From positions 1-64,000 of the forward strand of contig JBCDAH010000002.1 of assembly GCA_039186015.1 (NCBI GenBank): a DNA stretch of 64,000 nt. The letters are read 5' to 3'. The stretch comes from JBCBWG01 sp039186015. Its GTDB lineage: Bacteria > Pseudomonadota > Alphaproteobacteria > Rhizobiales > Hyphomicrobiaceae. The notes under the pieces were generated by a model that searched no databases, was not told the DNA's origin, and saw nothing but the letters and a program-made list of their open reading frames with translations. A program made the position numbers and the translations under genes. Shown here piece by piece: positions 41,474 through 50,151 of this stretch; the stretch's first letter is position 1, and each line of letters starts with the position of its first letter.

Positions 41474-43732
41474 GTGAGCGACTGGTTCTTCCGGCAGGGT
41501 GGGCGGAATCGAATCCTGGATTTGATGGGTTTCGAGGCCTGGTTTTTCGAGAAGTTGGCGCTCCCGATCCAGCGCGTCAAGGAAGCTTACAGCGCCGGGT
41601 CCAGTTTGGCTGCCCGGTTCAAACTGCGCGGTTGGAGCCGCGTGTTTAATGAACTGGCGTCAGAAGCGCTGACAATCGGCGCGGCCGGGTTCACAGTGCT
41701 GTTTGTCCTGGGCAACGAAGCCTACAAGGAGATCGACGAAGCGCGCTGGCGGTCGATGGGCAGCTACAGTGTCACGTTTCTTGAACGCGATCGCCGCGAA
41801 ATCGGGCGGCGTGGCATCTTTCTGAATGATTCCGTTCCTCTCAAAGACATCCCCGAGGTGATGATCAATGCGGCTCTCGCAACCGAGGATCGCCGCTTTT
41901 ATGACCACTACGGCATCGACATTATCGGCACATTGCGGGCACTGATTGAAAACGTGCGGGCGAACGACGTCGTCCAGGGCGGCTCAACAATCACGCAGCA
42001 GCTGGCGAAGAACCTCTTTCTGTCGTCTGAACGTTCGATCCAGCGTAAGATCAAGGAGGCGTTTCTTGCGCTTTGGCTTGAGGCCCGCCTGCCGAAAAAC
42101 GAGATTCTGAAGTTGTATCTCGACCGCGCCTACATGGGCGGCGGTGCGTTTGGCGTGGAGGCTGCGGCCCAGTTCTACTTCGGGAAATCCGTCAAGGACG
42201 TGACGATGGCTGAGGCCGCGATGTTGGCCGGCCTCTTCAAGGCGCCGACCAAATATGCGCCGCATATCGACCTTGCGGCAGCCCGCGCCCGTGCGAATGA
42301 AGTGCTGTCGAACCTGGTCGAGGCCGGCTACTACACCGCAGGTCAGGTCTATGAGGCCCGTCTCAACCCGGCTGACCCTGTCGAGCGAACGGAGGCCAAC
42401 AGCCCGGATTGGTTCCTCGACTGGGCATTCGAAGAAGTGCAGAGGATTATGAAGGGTAAGGACAAGTTTGTCCTGACCGTACGCCTGACCGTTGACCTCG
42501 GCCTGCAACGCACCGCCGAACAAGCCATCCAATCGATCGTTGCAAACAACGGACGTGGGCGTGCCTTTCGGAACGGCGCTCTGGTCAGCATGGAGCCGAA
42601 CGGGGCGGTGCGCGCGCTTGTCGGCGGGGTCGACTACGGCGATAGCCAGTTCAATCGGGCAACAAACGCCCGCAGACAGCCGGGCTCGTCGTTCAAGGCC
42701 TATGTTTACGCGGCCGGTCTGATGAATGGCTACTCTCTGAACTCGCGCCTCCGAGACTCGTCTCCGCGATGTGGGCGATGGTCTCCGAGAAACTATAACG
42801 GCTCGTACGGGTCCGGACGCCGCGTTTCGATGCTGGACGCCTTCCGGCGATCGCTCAATACGACAGCGGTCGCAATTTCTCTCGATGTCGGCCGGAACAA
42901 GGTCATTGATCTCACGAAAAAGCTGGGGATCAAGGGCGTTCGCAGATCGTGTTCGATTGCTCTTGGCGATACCGGCATCACGCTGCTGCAACATACGTCC
43001 GGATACGCGGCTTTTGCCAGCGGCGGCATGAAAGTCACCCCGTATGCAGTGCTTGAGATTTACGATTCACAGGGCAAGACACTGTATGTCCACTCGGAGC
43101 ACGGTCCGAAACCGGAACGTGTGATGCCGCGGCGGGTGGCCGAATCCATGAACATTCTGCTGAAGTCCGTTGTCGACGGCGGAACTGGACGGCGTGCGCA
43201 GCTTGAGTTCACGAATGCCGTCGGCAAAACCGGAACGAGTTCCAGTTATCGCGACGCCTTGTTCATGGGCTTTACGGGACAATTTGTGACCGGCGTCTGG
43301 TTCGGGAATGACGACTACCGGCCGATGGTGAACCGGTACGGCAAAGGCGTAACCGGCGGTAGTTTCCCGGCGCAGGCCTGGCAGACCTATATGGCTGCAG
43401 CCCACCGTACGATGGATATTCCGACAATACCGGGCCTTCAGCCGCACCCCGTACAGGTCGACGAACGTGCACGCTTAGCACGCCTGCGCACAAGCGACCC
43501 GACGTTGGCGCCGTCTACATCCAACCGCAATGCGCCGGCCAGTGGGCGCTTGCCGGCGGCAACACGCAAGGTTCTTGAAGCCTTGCGTGCCAAGCTCAAG
43601 GGGCTGAAGTCTGCACCTGGAGAGTCCCCCGCCAGTGCACCCAATCAGCCAGACACGGAAAAACGACCGGATCAGCGCGCGAAGCGCACGATCGCACCTG
43701 AAACCAAAAACAGACCTGTGAAGTCACTCTGA
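41474..43732 (+). CDS. Class A penicillin-binding protein (GT51 transglycosylase + transpeptidase)
   Basis: The 752-aa inner-membrane enzyme polymerises and cross-links peptidoglycan. After a membrane segment (ALTIGAAGFTVLFVLG), the GT51 domain has ALATEDRRFYDHYGID (Glu138), then QGGSTITQQLAKNLFLSSER and DRAYMGGGAFGVEAAAQFYF. The transpeptidase domain has SxxK in RQPGSSFKAYVYAAG (Ser405), SxN in FRRSLNTTAVA and KTG in AVGKTGTSSSYRDALF. A basic Pro/Lys-rich tail of about 90 residues follows. GTG 41474 has GGGGTGA upstream. A DUF1214 gene begins 2 bp after the stop, so the three genes here form an operon. Confidence 0.92.
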   Translation: MSDWFFRQGGRNRILDLMGFEAWFFEKLALPIQRVKEAYSAGSSLAARFKLRGWSRVFNELASEALTIGAAGFTVLFVLGNEAYKEIDEARWRSMGSYSVTFLERDRREIGRRGIFLNDSVPLKDIPEVMINAALATEDRRFYDHYGIDIIGTLRALIENVRANDVVQGGSTITQQLAKNLFLSSERSIQRKIKEAFLALWLEARLPKNEILKLYLDRAYMGGGAFGVEAAAQFYFGKSVKDVTMAEAAMLAGLFKAPTKYAPHIDLAAARARANEVLSNLVEAGYYTAGQVYEARLNPADPVERTEANSPDWFLDWAFEEVQRIMKGKDKFVLTVRLTVDLGLQRTAEQAIQSIVANNGRGRAFRNGALVSMEPNGAVRALVGGVDYGDSQFNRATNARRQPGSSFKAYVYAAGLMNGYSLNSRLRDSSPRCGRWSPRNYNGSYGSGRRVSMLDAFRRSLNTTAVAISLDVGRNKVIDLTKKLGIKGVRRSCSIALGDTGITLLQHTSGYAAFASGGMKVTPYAVLEIYDSQGKTLYVHSEHGPKPERVMPRRVAESMNILLKSVVDGGTGRRAQLEFTNAVGKTGTSSSYRDALFMGFTGQFVTGVWFGNDDYRPMVNRYGKGVTGGSFPAQAWQTYMAAAHRTMDIPTIPGLQPHPVQVDERARLARLRTSDPTLAPSTSNRNAPASGRLPAATRKVLEALRAKLKGLKSAPGESPASAPNQPDTEKRPDQRAKRTIAPETKNRPVKSL

Positions 43733-43733
43733 C

Positions 43734-44378
43734 ATGGCCGTGTCGTCACAACCAGCAAGCGGTTACCGTGCCGGATTGCGCCGACTGTGGCAGATCCTGA
43801 AGTCATTGTTTGCGCGTGTTGCGTTCTTCGCCACGGCAATTACGATCGGGATGACATCAAGTTGGTTTTCGGTTCATCGCGGTTTGCCGTTCAACACAGA
43901 GACGTTCGGGCCGTGGGTCGCGTGGCACTTTGCCGGCCAGTCGGCCAGTGAACCTTATACGCGCGGACGGTTTGCCATGTCCGGTGGCTTGCCGCTGAGC
44001 GGTGACCGGATCGTTCGCCTTGAGGCACGCTTCGACGACGACGGCCGACGCCTTCATTCGTCGTGCGTGTACGAAGTGTCCGGTCAGATGATTGACGCCC
44101 GATGGTGGACGCTTGCAGCGTTTGACTCGGCTGGACGCCTCATTCCGAATGAGGCGCAACGTTACGGCTGGAACACGGCGACTACGGCTCTTGGTGCTGA
44201 CGGCCGATTTAGCATTCTACTTGGCCGCGACGCACATTCGGGCAACTGGCTGCCCACTGGCGCTGCCGGACGTATGGTCGTCATTTTCGAGATCCAGGAG
44301 CCTGCCGTTATCCCAGCCGACACCAATAGCGAAGAGAGCGCCATTAAGCCACCATCCATCAAACGGATTTCGTGCTGA
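43734..44378 (+). CDS. DUF1214 membrane-anchored protein
   Basis: The 214-aa protein has one N-terminal membrane segment (RVAFFATAITIGMTSSWFSV) and a periplasmic DUF1214 domain. NTETFGPWVAWHFAGQSASE, SCVYEVSGQMIDARWWTLAA and DSAGRLIPNEAQRYGWNTAT are typical. DUF1214 often occurs with DUF1254 in larger proteins; here the two domains are on adjacent overlapping genes. It starts 2 bp after the PBP stop and overlaps the next gene by 7 nt. The function is unknown, but the context suggests envelope assembly. Confidence 0.78.
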   Translation: MAVSSQPASGYRAGLRRLWQILKSLFARVAFFATAITIGMTSSWFSVHRGLPFNTETFGPWVAWHFAGQSASEPYTRGRFAMSGGLPLSGDRIVRLEARFDDDGRRLHSSCVYEVSGQMIDARWWTLAAFDSAGRLIPNEAQRYGWNTATTALGADGRFSILLGRDAHSGNWLPTGAAGRMVVIFEIQEPAVIPADTNSEESAIKPPSIKRISC

Positions 44379-44977
44379 TGCTGGGCAGACTTCTACCACG
44401 CAGTATTCGCCTGTGGCTGATGTTCCTGATCATCGTCGGCATCAGCCATATCGTGACCACGTTTTGGCTCGCCAGCGGCTCATCAACGACGGATTTCCGG
44501 GCGCTGGTAACAGGACTGCCGTCAAACCGATTCTCGCTACTGGAGACGCTGACGCCGGAAACACAGCGTCTGCCGTTTATGATCCCGGAATCCCATTACG
44601 CCGTCTGCCCGTTCGATACCAGCAACGGACGCGTTCTCCTCGACGTCCGTCTTGAAGATGTCGGCTGGATTCTATCGCTGCATGCGCCGGACGGAACGGT
44701 GATTTACTATGCGCCAGGCGCGGCTGATCGCGAAACGAACCTCAAGCTGGTTCTTAAGCCGCCCGGCGGACGTTTTCTTGGTCTCCCGGTCGGAGGCGTT
44801 GGCCCGGGGCCGGAAATCCCTGAGGTTCAGCTGGAAAGCCCAAAAGGCGTGGCCATTCTCCGTGTGCCACTCTATGGATTGAGCTATGCGGCGCTTGCCG
44901 TCAACGCGCTCAAGCAATCGTCTTGTCGCGAAGTCCTGTCGCCGCGATTGCGGACCGCGGATCGGCCCGCGCGTTAA
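44372..44977 (+). CDS. DUF1254 membrane-anchored protein
   Basis: The 201-aa protein starts MLMLGRLLPRSIRLWLMFLI with an N-terminal membrane segment. The soluble part has FMIPESHYAVCPFDTSNGRV, SLHAPDGTVIYYAPGAADRE and VAILRVPLYGLSYAALAV. These follow the pattern of DUF1254-like partners of DUF1214 proteins in Hyphomicrobiales. It overlaps the DUF1214 gene by 7 nt and ends the PBP operon. Two cysteines (AVCPF and SSCREV) could form a disulfide. Confidence 0.65.
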   Translation: MLMLGRLLPRSIRLWLMFLIIVGISHIVTTFWLASGSSTTDFRALVTGLPSNRFSLLETLTPETQRLPFMIPESHYAVCPFDTSNGRVLLDVRLEDVGWILSLHAPDGTVIYYAPGAADRETNLKLVLKPPGGRFLGLPVGGVGPGPEIPEVQLESPKGVAILRVPLYGLSYAALAVNALKQSSCREVLSPRLRTADRPAR

Positions 44978-45009
44978 AAGTATGCCGGCAACTTGCTGAC
45001 TGCCGCGCC

Positions 45010-45774
45010 CTATGCCGCGGCGGGCATTTCGGTCATGCGCTCGACTCGCCATGCCCGCGGTGCGTAGGCAATGACACCCGCCCCTTGGCTGTGGGACTCG
45101 CTCGACAAGCTCGTCGGGTCACAGCTCCATGTCTCGGCCAATCTGAGAACATGCTCTGCCATCGGGTGGACAATCAAACCACCGCCGATATCCCCCGAAC
45201 GCCCCTCGACACCGCGGATTTCGTAAAGCGAAAGACCAAGCGCCCGCTCCTGGCGGCAGGGGCGTCCACTATCCCACACGACCTGAGTGTCCAAGACGGC
45301 GTAGCTGCGCTGCAACTGGCCATCGGACCAGCGGGCCCAGGCGTGCATATCGACAATGTCATCGTTCGCAAAATACTGAACCTCGCCATACTTTTGGCCG
45401 AGCAGCTCAATGATCGGGCGGCACTTATCCACAAATGGCGCTGGTGCTGGATGCGGCAGCGGCAGCCCGGCAACGAGTGTCCAACCCGACACCGGCGGTG
45501 AAACAAAGACGCATGAGGCGCGCAAGGCCGGTTCGTAAATCGCGCTTGTCCCGGTCTTCCAGTTCGCCGGACGGGGCGCGACCAGCCCTAGCGCTGCAAC
45601 AATCGCAGCTTGATCCGTGCTGCGGACAGCGAGCCACGCCATATCGCGCCCAAACGGAACAGGCACATCCGGGCGTGAATCAAAGACGTAGGCCCGGCCC
45701 GGCCGGAACCAGAGGTAAACAAGGCCGGCGAACAGAGTTGTAATCAGGAGCAGCGTCGAGACGATCGGAATCAT
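45010..45774 (-). CDS. Membrane-anchored protein of unknown function
   Basis: From ATG 45774 (MIPIVSTLLLITTLFAGLVY) the 254-aa protein has a single N-terminal hydrophobic anchor. The soluble domain contains ASCVFVSPPVSGWTLVAGLP, EVQYFANDDIVDMHAWARWS and RSYAVLDTQVVWDSGRPCRQ, with tryptophans spaced like a beta-propeller or immunity-type fold. I do not recognise a family. It is convergent with the DUF1254 gene, with 32 bp between them. Confidence 0.6.
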   Translation of the reverse strand: MIPIVSTLLLITTLFAGLVYLWFRPGRAYVFDSRPDVPVPFGRDMAWLAVRSTDQAAIVAALGLVAPRPANWKTGTSAIYEPALRASCVFVSPPVSGWTLVAGLPLPHPAPAPFVDKCRPIIELLGQKYGEVQYFANDDIVDMHAWARWSDGQLQRSYAVLDTQVVWDSGRPCRQERALGLSLYEIRGVEGRSGDIGGGLIVHPMAEHVLRLAETWSCDPTSLSSESHSQGAGVIAYAPRAWRVERMTEMPAAA

Positions 45775-45902
45775 GCGCGAATCTCCATGGGCGCATGGGA
45801 TAGCGTTCTCCAGACGCGATCGATGATTCAAGCCCTCATCTGAGATGATCTGAGAATTCGCCGTATGATCTGGGGAAAAGCGTCACAGCGCCAGGGCGCC
45901 GT

Positions 45903-45947
45903 TATCGTGCGCCATTATCTGTCGTGATCTATCGTGCGCTGTTATCG
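45903..45947. repeat. 27-bp-period imperfect tandem repeat
   Basis: TATCGTGCGCCATTATCT (45903-45920) recurs as TATCGTGCGCTGTTATCG (45930-45947), with 15 of 18 positions identical. It runs directly into the inverted repeat that starts at 45947. Confidence 0.7.
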
Positions 45948-46008
45948 ACCAGCTCGCGACCCCTCGAGGTAGCGGGGTCAGAGCCCTCTCGGAGCCGCAG
46001 AGCTGGTC
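45947..46008. repeat. Nested inverted repeat, 62 bp
   Basis: An outer stem, GACCAGCTC / GAGCTGGTC (45947-45955 and 46000-46008), is 9 bp and perfect. It encloses an inner stem, GACCCC / GGGGTC (45958-45963 and 45974-45979), with a 10-nt loop. No T-tract follows on either strand, so it is unlikely to be a simple terminator. It could form a cruciform or a structured RNA. Confidence 0.7.
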
Positions 46009-46292
46009 ATCAACCGTGGCCAAGACGTCTGAGAGAGGGCGTTGACGCAGGCACACATCGAAGCCGAAGCACCGACGATGCAGTCTTAAACCAAAAATAT
46101 ATCAAACGATGACATGCAACGCGGAAAGCGGCGCGACTCCTGCGAGCCTGTGGATAGTGCGCAAATCCGATGCAACCGCAGGTGCACCAGTTCGCCATTT
46201 CCCATGGACGCATCGCCCTGTATGAAGGATGCCATCGTCCGACCGGACTTGGCACGGTCGCGCGCAAACTCCGGTGCCTGTTGGAGGTGAGA

Positions 46293-47135
46293 TTGTCGAC
46301 ATCTGGGTCAGTTCCAAGCGTGGGTGGCGCGGCCCGGGGCCGAACTACGGCTGATGAGATCGACTTCATGATCCACGGCCAAGAGATGCAGTTCGTCGAA
46401 ATCGAGCTTGACCCAGGCGAAAGCGCAATCGCTGAAGCCGGCGCCATGATGTTCAAGGACGCCACCATCGATATGGACACCATATTCGGTGACGGCTCGC
46501 AGCAAACCTCGGGTTTCTTTGGCACAATCGCCTCTGCGGGAAAGCGCCTTCTAACCGGTGAAAGCCTGTTCATGACGGTTTTTACGCACCAGGGACAAGG
46601 CAAGGCACGGGTTGCCTTCGCAGCTCCCTATCCCGGCACCATCCTGGCGTTCAATCTTGCAGACCTTGGCGGCAAGCTCGTTGCGCAAAAAGATGCGTTT
46701 CTTTGCGCTGCAAAAGGTGTGTCAATTGGCATCCACTTCCAGAAGCGAATTATGACGGGGCTGTTCGGCGGCGAAGGCTTCATCATGCAAAAGCTGGAAG
46801 GCGACGGCTTCGCGTTCGTGCACTGTGGCGGCTGCCTTGTTCGACGTGAGCTTGCCGATGGCGAAGTGCTTCATGTTGACACAGGCTGCGTTGCGGCCAT
46901 GACACCGACGATCGACTTCGACGTGGTGCGCGCGGGTTCCGTAAAATCGATGATTTTCGGCGGAGAAGGCGTATTCTTCGCGCAACTCAAAGGTCCGGGT
47001 ACGGTTTGGCTGCAAAGCCTTCCGTTTTCCCGCCTGGCCGGCCGGGTTTTGGCCAATGCAGGCCCGATGGGCGGAACCGGTGAAGGTTCGGTGCTTGGCC
47101 CGGTCGGCGGTATTTTTGACGGCGACAACAGATGA
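46293..47135 (+). CDS. TIGR00266/AIM24 family protein
   Basis: The protein of about 280 aa has the AIM24 beta-sandwich signature: EIDFMIHGQEMQFVEIELDP, then GESAIAEAGAMMFKDATIDM, ESLFMTVFTHQGQGKARVAF and GPVGGIFDG at the end. The family is widespread and its role is poorly defined. Because EIDF is conserved, the start must lie upstream of it. TTG 46293 is preceded by GGAGGTGA and is the best candidate; the frame is open to ATG 46170, which lacks a ribosome binding site. The C-terminal Gly-rich tail is typical. Confidence 0.8.
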   Translation: MSTSGSVPSVGGAARGRTTADEIDFMIHGQEMQFVEIELDPGESAIAEAGAMMFKDATIDMDTIFGDGSQQTSGFFGTIASAGKRLLTGESLFMTVFTHQGQGKARVAFAAPYPGTILAFNLADLGGKLVAQKDAFLCAAKGVSIGIHFQKRIMTGLFGGEGFIMQKLEGDGFAFVHCGGCLVRRELADGEVLHVDTGCVAAMTPTIDFDVVRAGSVKSMIFGGEGVFFAQLKGPGTVWLQSLPFSRLAGRVLANAGPMGGTGEGSVLGPVGGIFDGDNR

Positions 47136-47585
47136 GGCGTTTTGACGTCGGCCGCTCCTCATCAACCGGCCGAGACCGGGTTGATGCTAAAACACTGGAA
47201 GCCTACGACGATTACTTGTTAACTAGGAGTAACCGTCGGCCTGTTCGTCAGCTTATCGTAAACGGCGTCGTTTGGGGCGGAGGATTATGGCAACATTCGC
47301 GGCTAAACGCCTAATATTCGGGGAGATTACGGTTCCCATGGGGCCCGAGCCTCAGGGGTCGTATCTGCGAATTGGCCCGTGTAAGCTAAACCGCATGCCA
47401 CATTTCAACCTATGCCCGCCCGCACTGGTGCCCACTTTTCAGGCTTTCACGCATTATGGCACGGTTGCTTACGTCCGATTAACTATGATGAGTCACGCTA
47501 TTGTCTGGGCCGTGCGGCGGTTTCATCAGGCTTACTGATGCGGCCAATGTCTGTCATGAATGTGAATGCGTCTTGGGTGGATTTG
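47136..47585. other. Intergenic region upstream of the first glucosaminidase gene
   Basis: These 450 bp contain a stem-loop CATCAACC...GGTTGATG at 47160-47186, just after the AIM24 stop, with no T-tract. TTAACTA occurs twice (near 47218 and 47479); the first resembles half of a CtrA site (TTAA-N7-TAAC) but is not a full match. Frames reading into the glucosaminidase from 47412 have no export signal at their start. I see no independent gene. Confidence 0.4.
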
Positions 47586-48863
47586 ATGTCGAAACGCATC
47601 GGTTTAACTTTCGCGCTCGCCGCAGCCGGCGGATTGCTCGCCGTATCGCCTGCGTCGGCTCGTGCTCCTGGCATTCTCGCTGCACCGAACAATTCGGTTC
47701 CCGCCTGCGCGACACCCGGGCGGTTGATGGCATTCGTGACAGACCGGAATCGCAATCTCGCACCGCGTTTCGAAAACCTGGCCCTGCTGTATTCGCAAAT
47801 TGGAACTGAACTCGGCCTTCGTTGGGACTACGCGTTTTACCAAATGCTGGTGGAGACCGGGTTCCTGACCTACAAAGGCGACGTGCGCGAGCGCCAGAAC
47901 AATTTCGCCGGTATTGCTGCAACCGGCAATGGCGTGCCGGGCGAAAGCTACCGCACCGTTGAGGATGGTGTGCGGGCGCACCTCCAGCATTTGCTTGTTT
48001 ATGCGGATGTCCGGGTCGACAATCCGGTGTCCGATCGTACGCGGAAAGTTCAGAGCTGGCGCGTCTATCGCGGCTGGCCGCGGCGCCTTGGCCGCCCGGT
48101 CAACTTCCGAGATATGGCTCGGAAGTGGGCACCGAACAGTCGCGGCTATTGGCGGACAATCAACGGTGTTGCGCGGCGGTTTGAGCGTGGCCGATGCCGG
48201 CAGGATGATCCCGCGCCGGTTGCAGACCTCCGCAAGCGGCAGCCAGACACACCGAGATCAACCGCCACAGTGGGTGAAAAGCTCGCGCGTGCGGCAATTA
48301 CGCGTGCACAAAGTGCGGGAACAGGCACACGCAGCGCGCTTGGCGCCAGCAAGTCTGCACGGCGGCCAGTGGCGAGTTCATCGTCCACAACGCGTAGCGT
48401 TTCGGTCCTGAATTCCGATACACGCAGCGATCCGGCAGTAGACCGAGTTCGCGACGCTCGCCGCGACACCGTCCGGAGTGCGACAAACAACGCAGCCCCG
48501 AAAGCCGAGACGCCGCCAGCTGAGCGGCCGTCGCAACGCACGGCCTCTGTATCTCCGTCAGTTGGCCGTTTTGCCAGCAACTTTATTGCGGCGCCGGTTG
48601 CGCCCGAGAAGGAAGCCCCCAAGTCCTGCCGGGTCTGGCAGGCCAGTTATGGCGGCCAGCGGGCCGTTATTATCAAATCTATCGGTGGTGAACACGTGAA
48701 CTACACGGTTCTCGATGTAAATGCGGACCGTGAGCAGCGTGAGATCGAAGCCTATGTCGCCGCATACGCCAAAGGGGGCAAGACCGTCGGCCGGTTCCCA
48801 TCCCAGACCAAGGCGTTGGCCAAAGCCTTTGCGCTTTGCCCAAGCGCAGCGCGGCGCCAATAA
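47586..48863 (+). CDS. Exported glucosaminidase-like (GH73) protein with two-Cys C-terminal domain
   Basis: ATG 47586 gives MSKRIGLTFALAAAGGLLAV and a signal peptide ending at ASA. The 425-aa protein has a GH73 domain at about residues 35-180. WDYAFYQMLVETGFLTYKGD carries the catalytic Glu; RQNNFAGIAATGNGVPGESY and VEDGVRAHLQHLLVYA follow. After a long Ser/Arg/Pro-rich linker comes a C-terminal domain (about 347-420) bounded by two cysteines 70 residues apart (SCRVWQASYGG and AFALCP). A paralogue follows 110 bp downstream. It should act on peptidoglycan in the periplasm. Confidence 0.8.
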   Translation: MSKRIGLTFALAAAGGLLAVSPASARAPGILAAPNNSVPACATPGRLMAFVTDRNRNLAPRFENLALLYSQIGTELGLRWDYAFYQMLVETGFLTYKGDVRERQNNFAGIAATGNGVPGESYRTVEDGVRAHLQHLLVYADVRVDNPVSDRTRKVQSWRVYRGWPRRLGRPVNFRDMARKWAPNSRGYWRTINGVARRFERGRCRQDDPAPVADLRKRQPDTPRSTATVGEKLARAAITRAQSAGTGTRSALGASKSARRPVASSSSTTRSVSVLNSDTRSDPAVDRVRDARRDTVRSATNNAAPKAETPPAERPSQRTASVSPSVGRFASNFIAAPVAPEKEAPKSCRVWQASYGGQRAVIIKSIGGEHVNYTVLDVNADREQREIEAYVAAYAKGGKTVGRFPSQTKALAKAFALCPSAARRQ

Positions 48864-48972
48864 ACTTTCGAGCAAAACGAGGCTGAACAACAGTCGTCGG
48901 TGCCTCGCGCGCGTCCTCGCGCCAAGCCGCCGGCGAGCGAGTGTGGAGAGCGAGCGTGGGGGAGCCTTGTTC

Positions 48973-50046
48973 TTGAATCATTTACTTTACTGCCGTTCGA
49001 CGGTGGTGCCTGAGGCGCAATGGATCTCGGAGATCCGCCGCACGGCCTTGTTGCTGCTGGCGAGTGTGACCTGGCTTTCCATCGTCTGGACCAACGAAGC
49101 CGTCGCGGCACCGCCAATCCGGTTGATCCCAGGCAACGAAGTGCCGACGTGCGTTACGCCGGAACGGCTTATGGTGTTCTTGCGGTCGCGGAACCCGCGG
49201 CTTAACCGCCGCTTCCGCCGTATCGCGCATTGGTATGCCCACCACGGCGAGCGCTGGCGGGTTCGCTGGGACTATGCCTTCTATCAGATGGCGTTGGAGA
49301 CGAATTTCCTGACCTATCGCCGACCGAACGGGAAGTGGGGCGATGTCAATCCGCGGCAGAACAATTTTGCCGGCCTCGGCACAACCGGTGGCGGCGTGCC
49401 GGGGGATAGCTATCCGGATGTGTCGACGGGCGTCCTGGCGCAGCTGCAGCATCTTATCGTCTATTCCGGTGAGCGCCTAGCCAAGCCTGTTGGCCACCGC
49501 ACCCGCCTGAAGCAGGACGTCATTCTCAACTTGAGCAAGCCGGTCGCGGCACGAAGGCCCGTGACGTTCCAGGATTTATCAGGGCGTTGGGCCGTCGACC
49601 GTCGCTACGGTCGTTCGATCGAGGCGGTTGCGAGTCTGTTTCGGAAACGGTTTTGCGGGGGACGGGCAGACCGTCATCTAGCCCGGCGTCGGCCGCCGGA
49701 ACCGCGACAATCGATACGCCGGCAGCAACGTTCCAGCGAACGCACCGTCGCAGCAACGGCATGGCGCACGCGCACCAGCGAACGCCGCAGCAAACCACAG
49801 TGCACGGTGAGCGTTGCGAGCTACGGCGGCACGCGGACCCTGCTAATCGAGTCATTCAAAGGTCGGCAACGCAATCTCACAGCGCTGGAGGTCGATCCGC
49901 GCCGGTCGGACGAGATGGCTGCGAGCTTTATTGCCCGCTATGCCGTCGGCGGCGAAACCATCGGAACGTTCCGTAATCAGCGTGCGGCATTGGCCCGGGC
50001 GTTTCGGATTTGCCCCGCAGCGGCAGAGCCGCGCGGTCGCGGATAG
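48973..50046 (+). CDS. Second glucosaminidase-like (GH73) protein, paralogue of the preceding gene
   Basis: The same domain order is present: VPTCVTPERLMVFLRSRN, then WDYAFYQMALETNFLTYRRP with the catalytic Glu, RQNNFAGLGTTGGGVPGDSY and LAQLQHLIVYSG. A basic linker leads to a C-terminal domain bounded by two cysteines, also 70 residues apart (QCTVSVASYGG and AFRICP). The start is unclear. The frame is open into the upstream gene; a TTG at 48973 after GGGGGAG gives a signal-like segment (RRTALLLLASVTWLSIVWTN). The two C-terminal domains align without gaps at roughly 45 percent identity by eye. Confidence 0.75.
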   Translation: MNHLLYCRSTVVPEAQWISEIRRTALLLLASVTWLSIVWTNEAVAAPPIRLIPGNEVPTCVTPERLMVFLRSRNPRLNRRFRRIAHWYAHHGERWRVRWDYAFYQMALETNFLTYRRPNGKWGDVNPRQNNFAGLGTTGGGVPGDSYPDVSTGVLAQLQHLIVYSGERLAKPVGHRTRLKQDVILNLSKPVAARRPVTFQDLSGRWAVDRRYGRSIEAVASLFRKRFCGGRADRHLARRRPPEPRQSIRRQQRSSERTVAATAWRTRTSERRSKPQCTVSVASYGGTRTLLIESFKGRQRNLTALEVDPRRSDEMAASFIARYAVGGETIGTFRNQRAALARAFRICPAAAEPRGRG

Positions 50047-50151
50047 CTCTTCCCGTGTTTGCGCGTTCAAGCGCGTTGCCGGCCTGTCGCGGCGGTGTCA
50101 TTGGAATGCCGTCGGCGCATGACCAGCGGTTATTTGTTGATGATGCCGATG

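Larger units (their letters stand above)
45775..46292. other. Intergenic region between divergent genes, repeat-rich
   Basis: These 518 bp contain no convincing gene. They hold a 27-bp-period imperfect tandem repeat at 45903-45947 and a nested inverted repeat at 45947-46008. An AT-rich stretch near 46088-46105 (aaccaaaaatatatcaa) may be part of the promoter for the AIM24 gene. Confidence 0.45.

Noticed and set aside
41984..42994. A 336-codon minus-strand frame opposite the PBP gene
   Set aside because: It is a shadow of the PBP frame, with no family similarity that I recognise.
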